Positions 52,510-60,061 of a stretch of 64,000 nucleotides of DNA are shown piece by piece (position 1 is the first letter of the stretch; the number at the start of each line of letters is the position of its first letter). The notes below the pieces were generated by a model. The model was not told where the DNA came from and made no database searches. It saw only the letters and a list, made by a program, of their open reading frames with translations. A program made the position numbers and the translations under genes. This DNA comes from Rhynchopus sp. YZ270_cl-10. Lineage: Eukaryota > Euglenozoa > Diplonemea > Diplonemida > Diplonemidae. The stretch spans positions 434,001-498,000 of the forward strand of contig OZ037877.1 of NCBI GenBank assembly GCA_964035575.1. Reading direction: 5' to 3'.

Positions 52510-53034
52510 TCACCGCCTCTCCACCGCAACAGTCTCAGGAGAAAACCAATCAAAAGGGATTCCTTCCGTATAACTCCCATCCCTCCATATCACATCGATG
52601 GTAGATTCTCTGGGGTGGACACGCGTTACGGTGCAAGGGTGCCATGCGTTTTCATAACGGGCGGACCCTTTTGCTGCAGGCTGAGGTGCTGGCGGCTTCT
52701 CGGACGCTGGGGGGACCGGGATACCCTCCACCACAGGCAGCGGCAGGGGTGAGAGGGCGACATTTTCCAATGGGTTCTCAGGACGGATCGCGATGGTTAC
52801 AGTATTACCCTGGCTATGCTCCTGCCCAGTCATCTCTCCATTGACTGCAGGAACAGAAGCAGCAGGGGGAGGAGGAGGAGAAGAGGAATCGGAGATCGCA
52901 CGATCAGCACCCACAACGTCACGTTCACGCAGCCTTCCCCTAAAGTAATGAACTACAGCCACCAAACACAACACCACAAGCAATAATACGCAGGCCAGCA
53001 CCGTGACAGCCACAGCCCATGCTGTGTCACTCAT
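52510..53034 (-). CDS. Single-pass membrane protein with a Tudor-like cytoplasmic domain
   Basis: Single exon of 174 residues. One strongly hydrophobic segment at 6-30 (VAVTVLACVLLLVVLCLVAV) is followed by YFRGRLRER, so positive residues place the rest in the cytosol. A disordered Pro/Ser linker leads to a C-terminal SH3-like domain at 122-166 (ARYENAWHPCTVTRVH...IDVIWRDGSY), resembling Tudor/Agenet repeats of the lipid-anchored protein at 38510-39238. Role unknown, possibly a small membrane docking protein. Confidence 0.8.
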   Translation of the reverse strand: MSDTAWAVAVTVLACVLLLVVLCLVAVVHYFRGRLRERDVVGADRAISDSSSPPPPPAASVPAVNGEMTGQEHSQGNTVTIAIRPENPLENVALSPLPLPVVEGIPVPPASEKPPAPQPAAKGSARYENAWHPCTVTRVHPRESTIDVIWRDGSYTEGIPFDWFSPETVAVERR

Positions 53035-53715
53035 TTTTTAACCCCCTTTTTTAAAAAAAAGCGGGTTTTTTTTCCAAGGAGAGGAGAGCGTGATGAGTGA
53101 ATGCTGTGTGTAGATCACACAAAGGGTTCCCCTAAGCGAGGTGCCTCTGCACGTTTAATTAATTTTCAAAAGATTCACCAAAAGAAAAGAGTGAAAAAAT
53201 ATGAATAAAATAGAAAAATAACCTGTTGGTGTTTATTTGGGTGGGGGGGGAGTAGGCGAGGGGGGGCAAGAAGATCGCAGTAACCACACTACAGATCTTT
53301 CTTTTGGGGGGTATGTCAGAAGAGGGGGGGAAATCGTTATTTTTAACTATTTCGTAGCTTCATGCTGTATTGACCATTATTTTTTTGAACGGTCCCCCCC
53401 ATCCAGGGGGCTCTCAGCCCTGACCAAAAACTGAAAATTGTTTTTGTCGATATGAAGCTTAATTTCGACGTTTGAGACCCCCCTCCCTTGGTCCCCTCCC
53501 TTCCTTTCCCCCCCCCCAACCCCAGTTGTTTGAGCACAACACAAAATCCTAAAACACTCACCACTACTACTAAATCGCTATCAAAAAAAGGCGTTAATCA
53601 CAAAAAAGGGGATAGGTTTGCTTCCATCCTTTACACAACTGCAACCTACCTCTCTTTGTCCACCTCCCCAACCCACCCCCCCTTCCTTCCCTCTTTTTCT
53701 TTCTTCTCCCTCTGT
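53035..53715. other. Intergenic region
   Basis: G-rich and C-rich runs (CCCCCCC at 53500-53520 and others) with no gene or recognisable repeat. Confidence 0.6.
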
Positions 53716-54735
53716 TTATCTCCGTCTCCGTCTGTCTCTGCTGTCCTCACTGTCGTGTCTTCTTCTTCTCCTTGGGGGTGAGTCCTCTCTCCTCCTTCTT
53801 CTCCTCGGCGATTCGGAAGACACCCTCCTCCCACGCCGCCTCGGAGGACTCACGGAACGTCCTCCACTTATTCTCCCGCTCCGCCGTTCTCTTTCCCTTT
53901 CCCTTTCCCTTTCCCGGCGCTCCCTTTCATCCCTTCCAGACTTCTCAATAGGCTTATCAGGCTTATCCGGACCTTCCGTTATAGGCTCCCCAGACTTCGA
54001 TTTTTCTATACGAGACAGCAGGTTCTGAATCGCCCCTGCCGGTTTCTTTTTTGCATCCGCCTGAGGCAACGCATTTTGCGCTGGAGAAACAACAAGCTGC
54101 AGACCGGTAAAAACCTCCGTTCCACTAAGCGCCAATGCTTGGGGTACTGAAGAGCGTTTCATGAATTCTACAAAGGCATAACGTCTGGTATTATCGAGAC
54201 TTCCGGAACGAATCTGCGAGACTGGACCACAGGTAGAAAGAATTTCAAGAATTTTGCGTTCTGGAACACGAACGTCAAAACCTGCCACATGCACGGTACG
54301 CAGCACCGGATCGCCTCCTATGTCTTTATCGGGTTGCGTCAGAACGTCGATCGCATCTTGATGTTGTTGGTGTAGGACCATCTCCTGCTTGAAGTCAATC
54401 CCCTGCGAGATCAGCGATGCAGCAGCGAGCGCTTGGTTTAAAAATACGTTGCGGTTCACCTGGTTGATGTCCTGCTTCGATACCTCCGGTGGCGGGGCCT
54501 GCGAGAGCACCTGCAGCGGAGTCCCCACCAGCTCCTTCCCATGCAGTTGCGCCGCCCGCTGTGCCCCCACCAGCTTCGCGTACTCCACCTCCCACCCAAA
54601 GCACTTCCGCGCAGGGTCCCACTGCTGCTTAAACGAGGTGATGTTCCCGCACAGCTCAAACAACTCCCTTAAATTCGCTTCCTTAATATCTTCGTGCACA
54701 TTGGTCACAAATATGACCCTCTCCCTGAGAGACAT
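53716..54735 (-). CDS. SR-type splicing regulator with two RRMs (SREK1-like)
   Basis: Single exon of 339 residues from ATG 54735. RRM1 at about 5-78 (VIFVTNVHEDIKEANLRELF). A helical linker is followed by RRM2 at 146-218 with RNP1 RRYAFVEF. The C-terminal 75 residues are Arg-Glu then Arg-Ser rich (SPPRRRGRR, SESPRRRRRR), an RS domain. The order of two RRMs and an RS tail resembles SREK1/SRrp86 and related regulators of splice-site choice in the nucleus. Orthology is not proven. Confidence 0.85.
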   Translation of the reverse strand: MSLRERVIFVTNVHEDIKEANLRELFELCGNITSFKQQWDPARKCFGWEVEYAKLVGAQRAAQLHGKELVGTPLQVLSQAPPPEVSKQDINQVNRNVFLNQALAAASLISQGIDFKQEMVLHQQHQDAIDVLTQPDKDIGGDPVLRTVHVAGFDVRVPERKILEILSTCGPVSQIRSGSLDNTRRYAFVEFMKRSSVPQALALSGTEVFTGLQLVVSPAQNALPQADAKKKPAGAIQNLLSRIEKSKSGEPITEGPDKPDKPIEKSGRDERERRERERERERERRSGRISGGRSVSPPRRRGRRVSSESPRRRRRREDSPPRRRRRHDSEDSRDRRRRR

Positions 54736-54959
54736 CTGTTGGGGGGATGGGGAGGTATGTGTCCTGCGTTTATTGAAGGGCTTTGATCATTTACCACAGA
54801 ATAGAACAGATTAGAAAAAGCACCTGATTTTGACCCTAGGGTGGTGGGTTGGGGCGTTTTGCCTTGGCGGGAAGTTGCGACCGGGGACGTCTCGAGGAAA
54901 AATCCTCTCTAAGTAAAGAGGTAATAGGACGAAGACCATCACAAAAAAAAAAAAAAGAA
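54736..54959. other. Leader region of the SR gene and A-rich target site
   Basis: No gene. The last nine bases (54951-54959, AAAAAAGAA) are the left copy of the target duplication of the transposon relic that follows. Confidence 0.7.
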
Positions 54960-57215
54960 GGGGAATAGTCAGTTATACCCTACCCTTTTTTTGAAATGGT
55001 CAGAGATACCCGAAAATAAGTTCAGATATACCCGAAAACCAGAAATAGGGCATAACTGACTATATCTGAACTTATTTTCGGGTATTTGAACTTATTTTCG
55101 GGTATATCTGAACTTTTTTCGGGTATCTCTGAACTTATTTGGGGTACCCACTTATTTGGGGGTACCCCCTTTGATTTTTTGCCCAGTGGGTGAGTGACCC
55201 ACCATGAGGGAATGCGACAGCAGAGACAGTATTGAAGCAGCATGGTATGATTTTCACCCCTCTACCCCACACACAGTTACTTTTAGTGGGGGTAAATACC
55301 CGCAAACCCGCAAACCCTTATACATGGTCCCTCGCTTCGCTTGGGAACCATTAGTGCAGCAGGAAACTCTCTGTAGCGTGAAAAAAGGCTACCTTATTTC
55401 GCGGAAATACATAGTTATTACCACTTTTTTCATTAACCTCACCCTTCCCGACTACTGCGTTTGTATACCATAACTTAATCACACCCCACATTTACACTCA
55501 TCACAGGATCGTGAAATCTGAACTGCATCCGTGATTGCGATGAGCGCCGCTCTCCGACATTCAACAACTCAAAATCCAAGGCTTCACCCAAATCAATCTA
55601 TTCTAGATTTGTTTGTGGACGAAGACCTGGGGGTGGGAACACTTTGTCAGTCACTGCTATAGCCATTAACCCAGGGAGCATAGCTAGTGCAAGAAATTCG
55701 ACTTTGGCAACCTTCCGGAAAGTCTGTCCTCTGCTTACGGAGGACGAGGCACAAGAAAATATTGCGTTCCCCCAGAAAACCAGTGCACATTTCACACTCC
55801 TTGTGGGTGGTCTTGTTGCCTTTTTTGTCAAGTAATTTTGGCCCAGGCATGCTCTCGAAGCATGACAATTTAGTGTGTATGGGGCAGGGTGTTGTTTTGT
55901 TCTGAATTCTCTTTGTTATAACATCTAAGTCAATTGCGGGTGGTGGTTTGTGTAGCGTGAGGCACTCTTTTTAGCAAACTTCCTGCGGCTGCTAAAGTGT
56001 TATTTCTTCGGATTTAACAACGTACAGCGTAACATAGTGGTTTAGCCTGGTCGACACAACCTTTGATAGATATGGGATAACCAACCCCCTTCGACCCCTC
56101 GTGGGTTCACTGAACAAGCCCTAGTGGTAGTTAAACGCGATTGACATTTACATTTCTTAGAGATGAAAGAACAAGACAACACTTCTGTACCCGCGCATCA
56201 AAATTGTGGAAAACTTTGCACCCCAAACACCCTCAACAACGCCCGCCAAAAGGCGCCCCTTGTTGCTGGGAGTTGGTTCTCATGATACCTGCACAGCGGG
56301 CATTCCTCTGAGTCCAACGCATGTTTGGCCTGTCTGCGACGTTGTACTTCAGGTGCACGAAGACAGGGTCTGGTGGTAAATTTTGCGTAGTACTGCGACG
56401 TGGTACTGCGTGGGTCTGGGAACCTGGGTACCTGGGTACAGGAAATTTGTTGTGGAAGACATCAACCACCATGCATTGAGGAGGGTAAGACAGTGTTCGC
56501 AGTTTCTACCTGATAGCATTACAACATTTAACTTCTCCACGGGGGTCTTGGGCCGTTCACTCGGTTCTACCTTGACTACCGGAAGATATTCTTGAGGCCT
56601 TTTTGGTCTCTAGAATATCCGGTCTTCCCGAACGGAGGCACACTTTGTGTGTTACTACGACCTGGCAATTTCCAGCAGTAGGTTAAGTAATCTTTCTTGT
56701 AAATTGTTGGATCATTATCTCCTCAGTGCATGAATGCCCCACGTGACTGGACACTTTTGTGTTTGTCATGTGGAGCTGTGGTTGCTCTTTCACGACTTTT
56801 TTCCTGTTCCTGGGTACCTGGACCTGGACCTGGTATCTGGGTATCTGGGTATCTGGGTATCTGGGTATCTGGGTATCTGGGTATCTGGGTATCTGGGTAT
56901 CTGGGTATCTGGGTATCTGGGTATCTGGGTATCTGGGTATCTGGGTATACCCGAAAACCAACTTTTTTGGGGTACCCGAAAAAAGTTGGCGATATGGTCA
57001 GACATGCCCGAAAATAAGTTGAGAAATAGTCAGAGATACCCGAAATACCCGAAAATAAGTTCAGATATTGGTCAGTTATGCCCTATTTTTGAAAATGGGG
57101 CATCTCTGACCAATATCTGAACTTATTTTCGGGTATCTCTGACCAATATCTGAACTTATTTTCGGGTATCTCTGACCATTTCAAAAAAAGGGTAGGGCAT
57201 AACTGACTATTCCCC
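54960..57215. mobile_element. Mutator-like DNA transposon relic with long inverted repeats
   Basis: A 2256-bp element. Both ends begin GGGGAATAGTCAGTTAT and stay similar for about 65 bp, with inverted similarity over roughly 200 bp built from repeated TGAACTTATTTTCGGGTAT words. It is bordered by a perfect 9-bp direct repeat AAAAAAGAA (54951-54959, 57216-57224). Nine-base target duplications and long terminal inverted repeats are typical of Mutator-like elements. The interior (55200-56800) lacks the A/T runs of the surroundings, as expected of a different origin. No complete transposase is visible. One minus-strand stretch near 56198-56380 reads AKHALDSEECPLCRYHENQL, perhaps a zinc-binding remnant. 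Confidence 0.65.
56834..56948. repeat. Minisatellite of 8-bp unit TATCTGGG
   Basis: About 14 uninterrupted units inside the right part of the Mutator-like element, grown from the GGGTAT words of its inverted repeat. A CCTGGGTA precursor stretch is at about 56420-56445. Confidence 0.95.
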
Positions 57216-57644
57216 AAAAAAGAAATTCTAAAGTCAGTGAGCAGAACAGATGTTATTCGTGTGGCAGAGGTTTTGGAGGGAAAATGAAGAGAAGCCTTGC
57301 TTTGAAAACACAGCGCGGACGAGAGGAGGGTCTGGGTTATGGAGAGGATACGGCAAGAAGCCGAATGGGCAAGGCAGGCAGACTCTAGGATGCAGAAGGC
57401 GTACGACACTTATAGCTGCGGTACGCACCGAATGAGAGGGCTGGGACGTTAGAGGTCCTCACAACTTCTCTCCTGAAGTCTCGGAGGGTGTTTGTTCAAC
57501 CATCCGGAAAGTATTCGTTCCGTATTATGCGTCACTTGAAGTTTGATGACTTAATCATTGCGGTATCATACAGAAGAGGAGCACAGAACAGCGTGAACAG
57601 AGAAATGGTTAAAAGAGGAAGCGTTATGACAATTATTTCATATA

Positions 57645-58028
57645 CCGTAATTGTAAAAATGTTGGGCCGTAAAAATGTTGGGACAGCCCAAAAAAGGCTC
57701 GCTCGTCCCAACATTTTTACGGCCCAACATTTTTTGGGCTACTTTGGCTTGAGCTTATTTGTCTTGGCGTTTTTTTTTTTTTTTTTTTTTTTGAAAACTT
57801 TGACACGTGCCAGTGACGTTCAACCCGCCTACTCGCTAGGTAATCGTAAAAAAAAAAAGCTAAGACAAATCTTCCCTAACAAAATCTACGTAAAAATTCC
57901 CTCACGTAAATATGTTGGGCCGTAAAAATGTTGGGACGGGAATTTTTCGCCCAGCTGTCCCAACATTATTACGGCCCAACATTTTTACGTTTCAACTTTT
58001 TTACGTCCCAATATTTTTACAATTACGG
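57645..58028. mobile_element. TA-flanked compound fold-back element
   Basis: Outer inverted ends CCGTAATTGTAAAAAT are bordered by TA (57643-57644, 58029-58030). Inside are two separate hairpins with 24-base arms beginning GTTGGGCCGTAAAAATGTTG, at about 57660-57732 and 57914-57984, one in each half. 384 bp, no coding sequence. It lies about 90 bases downstream of the WD40 gene stop. Confidence 0.75.
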
Positions 58029-58116
58029 TACATTCTTTTCTAAACATGACAAAAAAAAAATAATAACGAAAACTAAAGCCTTCCTACCACCCCCACAACA
58101 CCCCTCCATCCTCCAA

Positions 58117-59226
58117 TCACTTCACCTCCAACTCACTGACCTGAATCCCAGAGCTGGTTTGTACAAACAGCTTTGTCCCACAGGGGGATATCGCTAGGCC
58201 CACACAATCCTCTGAGACTGTACCGGAGCGTGCGTTCATATCGTAATATACGCACGGCTCCGAGTGGATGAGCGCTGCTGTGTGAAGCGACCAGACGTGC
58301 ACAGCAAACCCATCGGACGCAGCAAGCATCCCGGTATCGGAGACGGACACTGCAAAGAACCCTCCCGCTGGAGTATCTGCCTCTGGGAAGGGGAAACAGT
58401 GCACACAGCACCCTCTCGAGATATCCCACGTTGTCACCACTGCGCCACACATTGTCGCAACCATATTCCCCCCAGCTGGCGACACCGCACCCACCCCCGC
58501 CAACGACATCACCAACCCCCCCTTCACGTCCCACACCTCTAGGTCCCCCCCTGCGACCACTATTGCACAACCTCCTATTGCCTGCAGGGATCTTCCGATC
58601 ACTTCACTGCATGAATAGAGGGGTGCTCCCGAGGCTGCGTGCCATGCTTCTAAACCTTGATGTGCATGAGACACTGCAAGCACAGTTTTCCCGCAGTCTG
58701 TCCATGCGGTAGAGGTTGTGACATCATGGTGCCGGGTACTATGCAAAACGGTGTTGCATTGCGTGTCTATGGTGTTAATAAGAAGCGTTGTATCGCAGAA
58801 GCAGAGAAAGTCTCCACAAGGAGAAAATGACGGTGCATTGCGAATATGGTGTTGTGATAAGGGGGTGTGCGATTCAGTGGAGAGGAGGTGAAGTAGAGAT
58901 AGGTCGTCACGGTATGTAAGCGCAATGCGCCGTCCACAAGGAGACAGCCAGAAGGTAAAGACATCATCCCGACCGAGCAGACCGGTCGTAATGTTGGGTA
59001 CGTAGCGTTTCATATGAACGGTACCTCCTGCTTCAAGTGGCGTATCGCAAACCCGTTCAGATCCATCCAGACTCACAATCCCAGCATCGCTCTGGAGCTG
59101 TAGTGCCATCTGCCCAGTACAGGGCAGTTTCTCTAAGATGTGTGCTTTTAAGGACAACACCGTTTCGTCAGGGGCAACAGTCACAACGCATGTCTGTCCG
59201 TTCTCAGCATGCGCAGTTACCTCCAT
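58117..59226 (-). CDS. Ubiquitin-like domain plus WD40 repeat protein
   Basis: Single exon of 369 residues from ATG 59226. Residues 1-76 align well with ubiquitin: MEVTAHAENGQTCVVTVA, then DETVLSLKAHILEKLPC (ubiquitin DTIENVKAKIQDK) and DTPLEAGGTVHMKRYV near the end. There is no C-terminal GG, so it is a fixed domain rather than a conjugated modifier. Residues 80-365 are degenerate WD40 repeats (LSPCGRRIALTYRDDLSLLH, DLEVWDVKGG, FAVHVWSLHT, ISPCGTKLFV) forming a propeller scaffold. Third member of the ubiquitin-like-plus-scaffold set of the window. A family C repeat and a T-rich tract ending CAAAG lie just upstream of the ATG. Confidence 0.85.
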   Translation of the reverse strand: MEVTAHAENGQTCVVTVAPDETVLSLKAHILEKLPCTGQMALQLQSDAGIVSLDGSERVCDTPLEAGGTVHMKRYVPNITTGLLGRDDVFTFWLSPCGRRIALTYRDDLSLLHLLSTESHTPLSQHHIRNAPSFSPCGDFLCFCDTTLLINTIDTQCNTVLHSTRHHDVTTSTAWTDCGKTVLAVSHAHQGLEAWHAASGAPLYSCSEVIGRSLQAIGGCAIVVAGGDLEVWDVKGGLVMSLAGVGAVSPAGGNMVATMCGAVVTTWDISRGCCVHCFPFPEADTPAGGFFAVSVSDTGMLAASDGFAVHVWSLHTAALIHSEPCVYYDMNARSGTVSEDCVGLAISPCGTKLFVQTSSGIQVSELEVK

Positions 59227-59243
59227 TGGGGGGTGTTCTGTTT

Positions 59244-59302
59244 CTTTGAAAAACTTGGTTTGTATTGGTTGTAGCCACCCTAGAGTGTGCTCCGCTGTAT
59301 TT
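59244..59302 (+). repeat. Family C repeat at the WD40 gene leader
   Basis: AACTTGGTTTGTATTGGTTG, TAGCCACCCTAGAGTGTGCT, CCGCTGTATTTG. It begins only 18 bases upstream of the ATG, so it is part of the leader or outron. Confidence 0.85.
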
Positions 59303-59317
59303 GTTAAAAAAGAGGGT

Positions 59318-59402
59318 TGGCTTGAAATACAAAGCCCGCTTCTTTGAAGCCCTCTCGTGAACAGTGTACCTAGACTATCACGAGAGGGCTTCAGTTTAAA
59401 AA
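59318..59402. repeat. Family A-derived perfect hairpin
   Basis: GAAGCCCTCTCGTG (59346-59359) is exactly inverted at 59379-59392 with a 19-base loop. It is the only place where the CTCTCGTG word is seen on the minus-facing side. Confidence 0.85.
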
Positions 59403-59795
59403 TAAAGAGCAGTGAAAAATAATCATTTTCTCACGAGAAAACGTCGTGTACGGTTTTATAAAAAAGGCATTGGAAGGGTTGTGGGGGGGATTCTCGAAAT
59501 TTGATGAACTAAGAAATTTTGGCGATATGAAGAAAAACACCGCGCGTCATCCAAGACATATGCCGGTGAACTGGAAAGCACACCATGGGCGTGGTTTTGG
59601 AGAGGGACACTGAGGGAGGTCTGGCAAGATCCTATGCAAATCGCATAAATGAAATAAAAGGCTTGTACGATGTTATACAAATGAACCTAAGCTCCTTGCA
59701 CTTAGTCACCGTGGGAAAAAAATAAGATGGCAAAGCAACAAAACAAACAACAAAACAGAACTCTCCACATCCAAATCGTTACAACGTGCACTGTA

Positions 59796-60015
59796 AATAC
59801 CATAGTTGCAATACAAAAGTCCTCTCATGAACAGTGTACCTTTGGTGTGACCGGATGTACCGGGAGGTGGACACCCCAACCATGCAGTCCTACAATCCAT
59901 TTCATGGTTTACATCTGATATCTACTCCCGCTTCCACTTCATCAGATGAATGTTAGGATCATTGCGAACACAGGGATAAATGGTGTAAGGTCCGGTTGGA
60001 GGTCCTCTGCTCTTC
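59796..60015 (+). repeat. Full-length lone family A unit
   Basis: GTCCTCTCATGAACAGTGTA, CCATGCAGTCCTACAATCCA, CATCTGATATCTACTCCCGC, GTTAGGATCATTGCGAACAC and GGTTGGAGGTCCTCTGC in order, about 210 bp, closely matching 15800-16005. Confidence 0.85.
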
Positions 60016-60061
60016 TGGTTTTCATGGCGTGCTATCTACCCTGGGTATGGCATTTGTGTCC

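Larger units (their letters stand above)
59227..60061. other. Intergenic region holding family C and A repeats
   Basis: Family C at 59244-59302, a family A hairpin at 59318-59402, a CCTAAGCTCCTTGCACTTAG hairpin near 59682-59712 and a full family A unit at 59796-60015 that ends 47 bases from the stop of the next gene. Confidence 0.75.

Noticed and set aside
55200-55905. Plus-strand open frames between 55204 and 55905
   Set aside because: They lie inside the Mutator-like relic, are short and overlap minus-strand frames of equal length. No transposase motif could be recognised.
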